From NCBI GenBank assembly GCA_030705665.1, contig JAUZQA010000188.1, positions 1 through 7,679 on the forward strand: a stretch of DNA of 7,679 bases. Reading direction: 5' to 3'. The position numbers and the translations under genes were made by a program. Below the pieces are notes generated by a model. That model was not told the DNA's origin and did not search any database. It saw only the letters and a program-made list of their open reading frames with translations. Source of the DNA: Bacillota bacterium. Lineage in GTDB: Bacteria; Bacillota; Bacilli; Bacillales_B; DSM-18226. Shown in pieces: positions 1 to 5,807 of the stretch. How positions within the stretch are numbered: position 1 is the first letter of the stretch; every line of letters starts with the position of its first letter.

Positions 1-1
1 A

Positions 2-109
2 ATCGAAATAGTGGTGAAACCAATTTTTAAGTCAAAAGATTTTAGCCAAAATGGATATGGAATTGTAACTATTGATGAATTGCTACCTGATTACCATCTT
101 CTTCGTTAA
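2..109 (+). CDS. C-terminal end of an unidentified protein (partial)
   Basis: Frame 2 is open from the window edge to a TAA at 107-109 and encodes 35 residues: hydrophobic beta-like residues at the start (IEIVVKPIF), then FSQNGYGIVTIDELLPDYHLLR. The other plus-strand frame starting at base 1 stops early. The fragment is too short to identify. It is the only plus-strand gene here besides the FbpB-type one. No clear intrinsic terminator directly follows the stop; the GC-rich hairpin repeat at 196-329 is the first strong structure downstream. That it is a true gene end is inferred from the open frame and ordinary Bacillus-like composition, so confidence is moderate. Confidence 0.45.
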   Translation: MEIVVKPIFKSKDFSQNGYGIVTIDELLPDYHLLR

Positions 110-195
110 ATTGATAAATATATTTTTCGTTTTTTCTTACACTTAGCAAAGTTAGATAAAAAAGTGTGTGGCAGTAAAATTGGTTGATTTGGCAC

Positions 196-329
196 CCGGT
201 TGATTGGAGCGGAGGACACTCGACTCCTGCGGGATCAGAGGGCACTGGAGACCCCACAGGCGCCTAAGCGCCGAGGAGGCTCCAGGATCTCCCCGCGGAA
301 AGCGAGTGACCGGAGCGGAAATCAACCGG
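196..329. repeat. GC-rich hairpin repeat of Bacillaceae type
   Basis: This 134-bp element is strikingly GC-rich compared with the A/T-rich flanks. Its ends are perfect 10-bp inverted repeats: CCGGTTGATT at 196-205 and AATCAACCGG at 320-329. Further complementary blocks are 217-222 with 303-308 (CACTCG/CGAGTG), 229-233 with 292-296, 245-250 with 280-285 (CTGGAG/CTCCAG), and 259-263 with 268-272 (GGCGC/GCGCC) closing a CTAA loop, so the whole unit folds into one long imperfect hairpin. Both arms carry GGAGCGGA in the same orientation. From memory, elements with this wording occur many times between genes in Bacillaceae genomes, but I cannot count copies here. It encodes no convincing protein; apparent open frames across it are by-products of its GC-rich sequence. 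It may act as transcript stabiliser or terminator, or be a non-autonomous mobile repeat. Confidence 0.8.
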
Positions 330-378
330 CTCAATAGCAGGGGATATCAATTAATTTTATATTTAGAATAGCTGACAA

Positions 379-416
379 AATAAAAAATTGCCGAGAAAAT
401 CTCCCTTTCTCGACAA
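379..416 (-). terminator. Intrinsic terminator of the VWA-like gene
   Basis: A hairpin pairs TTG (388-390) and CGAGAAA (392-398) with TTTCTCG (406-412) and CAA (414-416), with one mismatch (391/413) and a 7-nt loop. Read on the minus strand it is followed by TTTTTTATTTT (387 downward). It lies about 35 bp past the stop of the gene at 450-863. Confidence 0.85.
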
Positions 417-449
417 TCTGAATTCCTCCCAAAAGTGAGGGCTTCTTGT

Positions 450-863
450 TTATGCAACTTTTATTGCTTTGCCAAATGGGACTCGCGGTAAAAATGCATC
501 GGGAACTAACCAAAATACTTCATAATCGACTTTTTCCATTTCTTCAGGAATAAAGCCAGTTACATCAGTAATATAAAAAAGTGTATCAACCTTCTCCTGT
601 TCTGCCCATTCGAGTACCAATGTATATGATGATTTACCATGTGTAAAATACTTTATTGTATCACTCTTTACCAGTGATATATCTCTTATTTTAAAGTCAG
701 CTTGAACCAAGATCGTATCTGGTTTAAGCTGTTCAAAAAGTTTTACTATATTGTTAATCAATATACTTGGAACCTTATTTGTAGAAGTGTCCACAGCTAA
801 AGCAACTTTTTTATCTTGTCGTTCTTGAATCATAGAAAGAACCCTTTTATGCCATTTCAACAA
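450..863 (-). CDS. Short VWA-like domain protein (DUF2201 C-terminal type)
   Basis: The 137-residue product matches by eye the C-terminal VWA-like domain of the DUF2201 family. It has a beta strand with the MIDAS-like motif VALAVDTSTN (D25, S27, N29), a second strand ILVQAD (51-56), GKSSYTLVLEWAEQ (76-89) where the family has GGTDF followed by EWA, a strand ending LFYITD (D100), and a family-like ending VFWLVPD...PFGKAIKV. VWA folds bind a divalent metal and usually mediate protein contacts. Family members I recall are nearly 400 residues, with an N-terminal region absent here, and the usual AAA ATPase partner is not adjacent, so this is a stand-alone domain or a remnant. The start is TTG at 861-863; GAGGGGG lies 4-7 nt upstream, and the next codon is also TTG. 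A possible -10 (TATAAT, minus strand) sits at 921-926 without a good -35. The protein is soluble, without signal peptide. Its role is unknown. Confidence 0.75.
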   Translation of the reverse strand: MLKWHKRVLSMIQERQDKKVALAVDTSTNKVPSILINNIVKLFEQLKPDTILVQADFKIRDISLVKSDTIKYFTHGKSSYTLVLEWAEQEKVDTLFYITDVTGFIPEEMEKVDYEVFWLVPDAFLPRVPFGKAIKVA

Positions 864-990
864 AATTCCCCCTCGTAAAAATTAACACCCATTTTATTTT
901 GTTTTATTTAGAAAAGATCTATTATAGGATATTTTCGGTAATTCAATGATAAAGATTTCCAATATTGGCCCGAAACAGATTGGGGCCCTT

Positions 991-1009
991 GATTTTGATT
1001 ATTATCAAT
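991..1009 (+). promoter_or_regulatory. Possible Fur box
   Basis: The right half ATTATCA (1001-1007) matches the inverted-repeat Fur consensus TGATAATnATTATCA completely; the left half matches 4 of 7. Against the 19-bp hexamer-style consensus, 12 of 19 positions agree. It lies just upstream of a candidate -35 at 1012 and in the shared region between the VWA-like and FbpB-type genes. The match is moderate, and support comes mainly from the FbpB-type gene downstream, a family known to be Fur-controlled in B. subtilis. Confidence 0.4.
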
Positions 1010-1011
1010 TG

Positions 1012-1041
1012 TTGCTATATTTTTACAATAACTCCTATCAT
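1012..1041 (+). promoter_or_regulatory. Candidate promoter of the FbpB-type gene
   Basis: TTGCTA (1012-1017) and TATCAT (1036-1041) are separated by 18 bp, directly after the Fur-like site. A second candidate -10, a perfect TATAAT, occurs at 1108-1113 but has no good -35. Either could serve the gene starting at 1139; the sequence alone does not decide. Confidence 0.35.
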
Positions 1042-1138
1042 TCTACATTTTATTTAAAAGTTCATGTAATTGTAATATTCCAACAATTCAATTATTTTAT
1101 TTTAAGGTATAATTAAGCTAAGGGAAGTGAGGTGACAT

Positions 1139-1279
1139 ATGAGACCTAAGAAAATTTTTAAGGAACTCATGATTGATAATAAAAAGGAAATTGAAATGGA
1201 TATAAAAGCGTTAGAAAAAATTGAGACGAAAATTGATGATAAATACTCAAAAAAATTAACCACATCGTCAAAAAACTAA
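1139..1279 (+). CDS. FbpB-family small basic protein (Fur-regulated)
   Basis: This short reading frame gives 46 residues, starting MRPKKIFKELMIDNKK and ending TTSSKN. It is lysine-rich, with one long amphipathic helix (about residues 5-36) whose pattern, a KELxxxNKxEI segment then KALEKIExKIDDKY, fits the FbpB family (Fur-regulated basic protein B). FbpB of B. subtilis acts in the iron-sparing response together with the small RNA FsrA, reducing synthesis of iron-rich proteins when iron is scarce. The start is well supported: GAGGTGA at 1129-1135 pairs fully with 16S rRNA and ends 3 nt before the ATG. A terminator follows at 1340. A Fur-like site lies 130 bp upstream. Family assignment is by pattern only; function in this organism is inferred. 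Confidence 0.75.
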   Translation: MRPKKIFKELMIDNKKEIEMDIKALEKIETKIDDKYSKKLTTSSKN

Positions 1280-1339
1280 AAATCCCTAGAGCGAAAGAAT
1301 TTATTGCAGTTAATATATTTTATATTCGAATAAATATTT

Positions 1340-1368
1340 AAAGGAGACTTTAGTGCTCCTTTTTATAT
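1340..1368 (+). terminator. Terminator of the FbpB-type gene
   Basis: AAAGGAG (1340-1346) pairs with CTCCTTT (1356-1362) around a 9-nt loop, and the T-run continues from 1360 to 1364 followed by ATATTT. It also stands 14 bp past the stop of the convergent gene at 1382-1708 and could stop that transcript too, though the T-tract on that side is poorer. Confidence 0.75.
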
Positions 1369-1381
1369 TTATGAATTATGT

Positions 1382-1708
1382 TCATTCATTTTTTCTTTTT
1401 TCGTGAATTTGTTCGCGAATCTTTTCTAATTCCTCTAATGATAGGCCGCCCAATGATTTCTTAATTTCATCTTCAACTCTTTTACGATCTTTTTCCCGAT
1501 AATCATCCCACCACTTTCGGAGACCTTCTGTGTTTTCCAGCAAATATTCAATATCGATTTCCGCAATTTCATCATCAGAAATGTATCTCATTACCGCACC
1601 AAGTAATCTATTTAAGCGAGATAACTCATCTTCACCTTCACCATTTCTGTCAGAAAGAGCAATTGTACCCTTTTTTTCTTCACTGGCTGTTTCCGTTCGA
1701 CGTGGCAT
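1382..1708 (-). CDS. Unidentified charged helical protein, 108 residues
   Basis: I do not recognise this protein. It starts MPRRTETASEEKKG, a polar and probably disordered tail of about 25 residues. A helical part follows, DELSRLNRLLGAVMRYISDDEIAEIDIEYLLENTEGLRKWWDDYREKDRKRVEDEIKKSLGGLSLEELEKIREQ. A compact domain with the WWDDYR segment (about 66-71) is followed by a charged helix and then a short helix that may form a coiled coil. There is no membrane segment, signal peptide or catalytic motif. The ATG start has an excellent ribosome binding site, AGGAGG five nt upstream (minus strand, about 1714-1719), so it is very likely a real gene. It is separated from the upstream MFS gene by that gene's terminator, so it probably has its own promoter, which I could not locate. 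Acidic and basic residues alternate densely, as in small cytoplasmic adaptor-like proteins; that comparison is only descriptive. Confidence 0.8.
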   Translation of the reverse strand: MPRRTETASEEKKGTIALSDRNGEGEDELSRLNRLLGAVMRYISDDEIAEIDIEYLLENTEGLRKWWDDYREKDRKRVEDEIKKSLGGLSLEELEKIREQIHEKRKNE

Positions 1709-1797
1709 ACTTTCCTCCTATTTTGGAATACATAAGTTAAACTAAAAATTAATTATTTGATCCTTGTTATTTTGACACATCCGCCTTCACTTCATCC

Positions 1798-1837
1798 AAA
1801 AACATAAAAACCAAGCACTGAATCATTGGCTTGGTTT
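1798..1837 (-). terminator. Intrinsic terminator of the MFS exporter gene
   Basis: AAACCAAGC (1808-1816) and GCTTGGTTT (1829-1837) form a perfect 9-bp stem with a 12-nt loop. On the minus strand TTTTTATGTTTTT follows. The stem touches the last base of the exporter's TGA stop codon. Confidence 0.9.
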
Positions 1838-3177
1838 CAACTTAGCTTTTCAGTTACTTCTTTTAAAACAGTTTCTTTGGACGGAATTAAAAAACTGAAA
1901 ATAATCGTCAATATGCTTAACAATAGTGCAAATAGAAAAACATTTTTCATACCAACCAGTATTGATGCTTCGTGATTAATCAAAACGCCCATTACGGTCA
2001 CACCAATTGATGTTCCGATATTTCTTAAAAACATTTGCAATGATGTTGATATTCCTTTAATTTCCGGTTCCGCAAGTTCCTGTGAGGCAATTGTACCTAC
2101 TGCAAACAAGAGGCCAAACGAAAATCCTTGAACAAGTAATATCGCAAATAGGCCTGAATAGGATAAAACATCAATGCAAAAGTATAACAAAAGCCCGGAT
2201 ATAGTGGTTACAAAGCTCCCGATAATAAAAAGGTTCTTATATCCAAAATTAATAATCCATTTCCCTGCTGGAATACTGCCAAACATCCAGCCTACCGCGA
2301 TACTTAATAGTATGAGTCCGCTTTTATAGATGCTAGTATGGCTTCCTTGCTGCAAATACAATGGAATAAAATTTGATGTGCCAAAAAATGATCCACTATA
2401 GAAAAGCATAAATAGATTTACAATAAGAATGCCTCTATTTTTAAATAACGAAACAGGCAAAAATGGTTCTGCCACTTTTCTTTCAACAAAAATAAACAGA
2501 AATAATCCTATAATTCCAAGTAATAAGTACCATAAAGCATTACTAACATTTGTTGATAATAAGAGGAGTGTGGTTGAAATTCCAAAAATGAAAAAGCCCT
2601 TATAGTCGATCAATGTTTTTCTGAAACTTAGCTTTTCCTTATACGGAATTAAACAAAGAACAGTTGCAGCGCCAATCGGAATATTTATAAAGAAAATCCA
2701 TCTCCAGGTTAATGTTTGGACAAAAAAGGAACCGAGAACTGGTCCAATGATCGAGGATATTGCCCATATACTGCTGAATACTGCTTGAATTTTCCCGCGT
2801 TTTTCAATGGTAAATAAATCGCCAACAATAACTAAAGATAATGTCAGCATGCCGCCAGCACCCAGACCCTGCACCCCTCTGCAGATAACAAGCAGAACCA
2901 TTGAGTTCGCAGTTCCCGCTAAAATGGAACCTATCGTAAATAAACCCACTGCAGCCATTAAAAGTTTTTTTCGGCCATACATATCGGATAGCTTCCCATA
3001 AAGAGGAACTGTGATCGTGCTGGCTAGCATATAAACAACAAATATCCACGCAAACAATTGCATTCCCCCAAGTTGCTTGGCGATCGTTGGACTTGCTGTT
3101 TGCATGATATTAGAATCAAGTGCTGAAATAAGGGTTGTAATGACAAGTCCCCAAAAAACATATCGATTTTTTTCCAT
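1837..3177 (-). CDS. MFS drug:H+ antiporter, DHA2 (14-TMS, EmrB/QacA) type
   Basis: The 446-residue product is a membrane exporter of the major facilitator superfamily, very likely driven by proton exchange. Visible motifs: motif D1-like LDSNIMQTASPTIA (20-33), motif A GKLSDMYGRKK (61-71) between TM2 and TM3, motif B RGVQGLGAGGM (100-110), motif C GPVLGSFF (145-152), and the DHA2-typical WRWIFFINIPIG (158-169). About 14 hydrophobic segments follow to residue 431. Substrate cannot be read from sequence; DHA2 members export drugs, dyes or siderophores. The start is the ATG at 3175-3177 because AGGAGG lies 4 nt upstream (3182-3187). The frame opens further upstream at a TTG (3208-3210), but that codon has no ribosome binding site. 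The length is a little short for DHA2 (usually 450-520) but complete. No adjacent MarR or TetR regulator is seen. It is transcribed separately from the MATE gene upstream, which has its own terminator. Confidence 0.92.
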   Translation of the reverse strand: MEKNRYVFWGLVITTLISALDSNIMQTASPTIAKQLGGMQLFAWIFVVYMLASTITVPLYGKLSDMYGRKKLLMAAVGLFTIGSILAGTANSMVLLVICRGVQGLGAGGMLTLSLVIVGDLFTIEKRGKIQAVFSSIWAISSIIGPVLGSFFVQTLTWRWIFFINIPIGAATVLCLIPYKEKLSFRKTLIDYKGFFIFGISTTLLLLSTNVSNALWYLLLGIIGLFLFIFVERKVAEPFLPVSLFKNRGILIVNLFMLFYSGSFFGTSNFIPLYLQQGSHTSIYKSGLILLSIAVGWMFGSIPAGKWIINFGYKNLFIIGSFVTTISGLLLYFCIDVLSYSGLFAILLVQGFSFGLLFAVGTIASQELAEPEIKGISTSLQMFLRNIGTSIGVTVMGVLINHEASILVGMKNVFLFALLLSILTIIFSFLIPSKETVLKEVTEKLS

Positions 3178-3232
3178 GTTTCCTCCTAGAACTTCGTGAT
3201 GATTATCCAAAATAATATTTTATCATTTTTTT

Positions 3233-3266
3233 CAATAGAAAAAGCAGTGAATTCTAACACTGCTTT
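3233..3266 (-). terminator. Intrinsic terminator of the MATE exporter gene
   Basis: AAAGCAGTG (3241-3249) and CACTGCTTT (3258-3266) form a perfect 9-bp stem with an 8-nt loop, followed on the minus strand by TTTTTCTATTG. It lies 22 bp past the MATE stop codon and separates MATE from the MFS gene. Confidence 0.9.
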
Positions 3267-3288
3267 ACAAATGTAGTTGCAAAAATGG

Positions 3289-4659
3289 TTAAACTACTTC
3301 TTTTACCTTAAAACTAGTGAATTTATTTTTCTGGATATAAATTAGCCTAATTGACATACAAATTCCAGCAGCAAGAAGGCCAATTGTTAATCCAAACCAA
3401 TACCCTGTTGCACCCTGATTCAGGAAATTTGCCATAAAATAGCCTGCAGGTAAACAAATTATCCAATACGCGATAAGTGTCATGACGAAGGCAAGATTCA
3501 CATCCCTGTAGCCCCTAAGCGCAGATTGTACTGTAACCTGTATAGCATCAGAAATATGGAAAAACAGAGCATATATAAGAAAATTGCTTGTTAAGCGGAT
3601 TACAGCCTGTTCATTGGAATAAAAGCCTGCAACTTCATTTCGGAATATGACAACTAAAACTCCAAAAATAATAGAAATTAAAACAGCAAGTGAAACCCCC
3701 AGCCAGCTATAAATTTTAGCATCTTGATACCTTTTGGCCCCCACTTCAAATCCGACTAGAACTGTCAGTGCCATCCCCATACTAAAAGGGATCATATAAA
3801 TAAAAGAGATAAAGTTTAATGCGGCTTGGTAGGCTGCTATCGTTGTAACAGCATAAGTTGAAATTAAAATTGTGACAACTGCAAACATACTTGTTTCAAA
3901 AAAAGTCGATAGTCCCATTGGCACGCCAATTTTTAAAATTTCGGCAAAGTACTTTATTGAAAATTGTTTAAAAGTGGAAACGGATGTATATTCAGAAAAT
4001 GGTTTAAATGCTTTAATTACATATAAAGTTAGTACCACCATCACCCATTCGGTTAAAGAACTAGCATATCCTGCCCCAGCCCCCCCTAGTTCAGGAAATC
4101 CCCATTTTCCAAAGATCAGAACATAATTAAAAAACAAGTTAATTGGCAATGAAAGAAGCAAAATTACCATTACAACACGGGTTTTTCCTAATCCATAAAT
4201 AAATGATCGTAAGACATTAAACAAAAATAATGGAAAAATACCAAAAGATAAACCGACCAAATAATCAAATGCGATTCGATGAACGGATGAGCTTAAATTC
4301 ATTTTATTAAGTATTGGATTAAGTAAAAAAAAGCCCAGAATGAGCACGATTAATGAAATCATAATTGACAGGTAGATACCATGGATTAATACTTTTGATA
4401 ATTCCTTCATTTTCTTTTCCCCAAATCGTTGTGCCACGATCGGGGAAACCGCCAGCAAAATTCCGCTTAATCCCGTAAAAATCGGATTCCAAATGGATGA
4501 ACCAATTGCAACCCCCGCCAAATCAGCAGAATTGTATTTTCCAGACATAACGGTATTGAAGAATACCATTGAAAACATTCCCAGCTGTGTTATTAAGATG
4601 GGAATTAACATAATAAAAATTAATTTTATCTTTTGTTTTATCGTAAAGGTCTGATACAT
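3289..4659 (-). CDS. MATE family multidrug/cation antiporter, NorM type
   Basis: The 456-residue product has the usual NorM length and about 12 membrane helices, so it acts in the cell membrane exporting cationic compounds in exchange for Na+ or H+. Family-typical stretches are TVMSGKYNSADLAGVAIGSSIW (36-57, TM1-TM2), GILLAVSPIVAQRFG (66-80), GGAGAGYASS (192-201) and VQSALRGYRDV (377-387). The acidic residues known to matter in Vibrio NorM (Asp32/Glu251/Asp367 in V. parahaemolyticus) align, by matching spacing, with N35, E255 and D371, so the first is changed from Asp to Asn (codon AAT). The ATG start has AAGGAG 7 nt upstream. A TATAAT on the minus strand at 4699-4704 may be its -10, but no good -35 is seen. 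The gene is monocistronic by its flanking terminators. The MFS exporter next to it suggests a local group of efflux genes, not an operon. Confidence 0.93.
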   Translation of the reverse strand: MYQTFTIKQKIKLIFIMLIPILITQLGMFSMVFFNTVMSGKYNSADLAGVAIGSSIWNPIFTGLSGILLAVSPIVAQRFGEKKMKELSKVLIHGIYLSIMISLIVLILGFFLLNPILNKMNLSSSVHRIAFDYLVGLSFGIFPLFLFNVLRSFIYGLGKTRVVMVILLLSLPINLFFNYVLIFGKWGFPELGGAGAGYASSLTEWVMVVLTLYVIKAFKPFSEYTSVSTFKQFSIKYFAEILKIGVPMGLSTFFETSMFAVVTILISTYAVTTIAAYQAALNFISFIYMIPFSMGMALTVLVGFEVGAKRYQDAKIYSWLGVSLAVLISIIFGVLVVIFRNEVAGFYSNEQAVIRLTSNFLIYALFFHISDAIQVTVQSALRGYRDVNLAFVMTLIAYWIICLPAGYFMANFLNQGATGYWFGLTIGLLAAGICMSIRLIYIQKNKFTSFKVKEVV

Positions 4660-4780
4660 TTATGAACTCCTTAGAAAAATAAAATATCACAAAATAATAT
4701 TATATTCTAATAAGGAATAAAATACTTCTTTTTTTAAATTTTTTATTTACATTTTCCCATAAGAGTAAAATTCTATCAAT

Positions 4781-4822
4781 TGAACGAAAAAGGATGACCG
4801 AATTTTTTCGTCCATCCTTTTT
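4781..4822 (-). terminator. Terminator of the acetate transporter gene, probably bidirectional
   Basis: AAAAAGGATG (4787-4796) pairs with CATCCTTTTT (4813-4822). After a 2x2 internal loop, CGAA (4799-4802) pairs with TTCG (4807-4810) around TTTT. The stem is flanked by A-runs and T-runs on both sides, so it can work in both directions. It lies 26 bp past the transporter stop. Confidence 0.88.
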
Positions 4823-4847
4823 AATATAATTAATTAAACTTTCTAAA

Positions 4848-5492
4848 TTAAGCTTTTTTAACCATTTTTAATTGTACAGATTGTTTAAAGATTCCAAATG
4901 GCTTTCCTACAGGTAAAACTACCTTGCCAAAGTGGGGATTTAAAACTGCTGCAGCAGCACCATATAAACCTAGTAATGCAATCAGGAACTCTGCAATTGC
5001 GGCAATTTGATGAGTAGTTTCGGGAGCAACACCAAATGTAGTTAATGCAAGACCAACAAATAAAACGTCAATTAATACAAAAATAGTGAACAGAACTTTG
5101 TGTGTTTCCATCGCGCCAATTGTCATAAAGATACTGAAAATAAGGTATCCGACAAACGCAACACCCAATTGTTTCGGGTCAACAGTTGAAGCCAATGCTT
5201 TTCCAAAAACACCTAATTGAATTAACCAAGATGTCCCAACGCCAAGCCAGAATAATCCGTAGGCTCCGAAAGCAGTAGCACCAAATACATTATTATGCTT
5301 AGAATCCTGAATGCTGGCATACAATTGTGCAATTCCTCCAAGGAAAAAAGCCCAAGGAATGACAAAGGATAATCCAGTTGTTATTCCTAATTTTTGAGTT
5401 GATGCAACAAGGGTAACCATAGCTAGTCCAAATAATCCGATTGCAGAAGGGTCTGCTACTACAATTTTTACTGATTTGTTTTCATTTTCCAT
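4848..5492 (-). CDS. GPR1/FUN34/YaaH (SatP-like) acetate uptake transporter
   Basis: The 214-residue membrane protein has six hydrophobic helices and the signatures of the acetate uptake transporter family: DPSAIGLFGLA (14-24) in place of the classic NPAPLGL motif, GGIAQ (52-56), NNVFGATAFGAYGLFWL (67-83) and a final helix AEFLIALLGLYGAAAAVLN (167-185). A C-terminal tail NPHFGKVVLPVGKPFGIF follows, which I recall from a Bacillus/Clostridia subfamily. Family members carry acetate, and sometimes succinate, with protons or by channel-like flow; substrate here is inferred. The N-to-D and PL-to-AI changes in the first motif may mark the subfamily or a different substrate. Start: ATG with AGGAGG 6 nt upstream. 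Two promoters are possible, a perfect distal one at 5770-5797 and a proximal one at 5538-5565. A terminator follows. It stands downstream of hutG, where B. subtilis has the histidine permease gene, but is separated from it by a terminator. Confidence 0.9.
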   Translation of the reverse strand: MENENKSVKIVVADPSAIGLFGLAMVTLVASTQKLGITTGLSFVIPWAFFLGGIAQLYASIQDSKHNNVFGATAFGAYGLFWLGVGTSWLIQLGVFGKALASTVDPKQLGVAFVGYLIFSIFMTIGAMETHKVLFTIFVLIDVLFVGLALTTFGVAPETTHQIAAIAEFLIALLGLYGAAAAVLNPHFGKVVLPVGKPFGIFKQSVQLKMVKKA

Positions 5493-5537
5493 TTTATTCC
5501 TCCTGATAAATATAATAAAAAGTTCTAGTAGACTTAA

Positions 5538-5565
5538 ATATTATGTATTTTCCAAGGCATGTCAT
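5538..5565 (-). promoter_or_regulatory. Candidate proximal promoter of the acetate transporter
   Basis: On the minus strand ATGACA (5560-5565, five of six matches to TTGACA) is followed after 16 bp by TAATAT (5538-5543, four of six). It overlaps a small inverted repeat, ATTTCA/TGAAAT around a 5-nt loop at 5564-5580. It would give a leader of about 40 nt. Confidence 0.35.
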
Positions 5566-5610
5566 TTCACAAAATGAAATATTGACAGCCGCTGATGTTT
5601 TTTGATTTCA

Positions 5611-5643
5611 TTATTTTTGACAAGGGTCTCTGTTTTTTCGCAA
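5611..5643 (-). CDS. Speculative 10-codon leader peptide
   Basis: A TTG at 5641-5643 follows the GGAGGTGA octamer, with 4 nt between GGAGG and the TTG. The frame reads MRKNRDPCQK and then stops at 5611-5613. The ribosome binding site is stronger than those of most genes in the window, yet the only nearby start is this TTG. A leader peptide, a decoy site or chance are all possible; coding status is unproven. Confidence 0.15.
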   Translation of the reverse strand: MRKNRDPCQK

Positions 5644-5666
5644 ATCACCTCCAAGTGCACCAAAAG

Positions 5667-5680
5667 AGAAAGCGGTTTCT
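5667..5680. promoter_or_regulatory. cre-like (CcpA) site in the leader
   Basis: The near-palindrome AGAAAGCGGTTTCT matches the cre consensus TGAAARCGYTTTCA at 11 of 14 positions, including the central CG and both AAA/TTT flanks. It lies about 85-95 bp downstream of the perfect promoter, where bound CcpA could block the elongating polymerase. Acetate transport under carbon catabolite control would make sense, but the outer bases deviate (A for T, T for A). Confidence 0.4.
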
Positions 5681-5769
5681 TTTTTGAATAACAAATAATG
5701 TCTATTTTTAAATCAGTTCGATATTTTTCGCTATTCTCTTTATTTTGATTTTTCAAACTATTCAATAAA

Positions 5770-5797
5770 ATTATAACTTTTTGAGAGAAAATGTCAA
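5770..5797 (-). promoter_or_regulatory. Perfect-consensus sigma-A promoter
   Basis: On the minus strand TTGACA (5792-5797) and TATAAT (5770-5775) are both exact, with a 16-bp spacer. It starts just after the hutG terminator and points toward the acetate transporter 270 bp away. No other promoter in the window is as good. Confidence 0.8.
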
Positions 5798-5807
5798 TCT
5801 TTTTTAT

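Larger units (their letters stand above)
110..449. other. Gene-free stretch holding the hairpin repeat and a terminator
   Basis: This 340-bp stretch lies between the tail-to-tail ends of the partial plus-strand gene and the VWA-like gene. It contains the GC-rich hairpin repeat (196-329) and the minus-strand terminator near 380-416. The remaining parts (110-195, 330-378 and 417-449) are A/T-rich, and I see no gene, promoter or RNA structure in them. Confidence 0.6.
5493..5763 (-). other. Long 5' leader of the acetate transporter transcript, possibly containing a small RNA or peptide
   Basis: Transcription from the perfect promoter at 5770-5797 should begin near 5763, giving about 270 nt before the transporter ATG. 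Within it lie a cre-like site (5667-5680), a perfect Shine-Dalgarno octamer GGAGGTGA (minus strand, 5652-5645), and the proximal promoter. The longest open frame on this strand (5562-5765) begins with a TTG at the predicted transcription start, has no ribosome binding site, and looks non-coding. I recognise no riboswitch class and see no strong internal terminator. Together with the terminator at 5808-5849 and the palindrome at 5849-5866 this accounts for the 416-bp gap between the transporter and hutG. Confidence 0.5.

Noticed and set aside
69..334. Two minus-strand open frames across the GC-rich repeat
   Set aside because: Both arise from the hairpin repeat, lack ribosome binding sites, and their proteins resemble nothing.
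331..513. 60-codon minus-strand frame over the terminator
   Set aside because: It overlaps the VWA-like gene in another frame and runs through that gene's terminator.
930..944. CodY-box-like sequence near the VWA-like gene promoter
   Set aside because: Five mismatches in 15 to the AATTTTCWGAAAATT consensus, expected often in A/T-rich DNA.
959..968. 10-bp palindrome CCAATATTGG and nearby GGCCC/GGGCC repeat (967-987)
   Set aside because: Short, no T-run, no recognisable regulator; could be chance.
3178..3210. Upstream TTG start adding 11 residues to the MFS exporter
   Set aside because: No ribosome binding site precedes it, and the added codons themselves contain the AGGAGG that serves the ATG at 3177.
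5562..5765. 67-codon open frame on the minus strand between the transporter and hutG
   Set aside because: It begins with TTG at the predicted transcription start of a perfect promoter, has no ribosome binding site, an odd lysine/asparagine-rich composition, and overlaps regulatory elements. Better read as untranslated leader.
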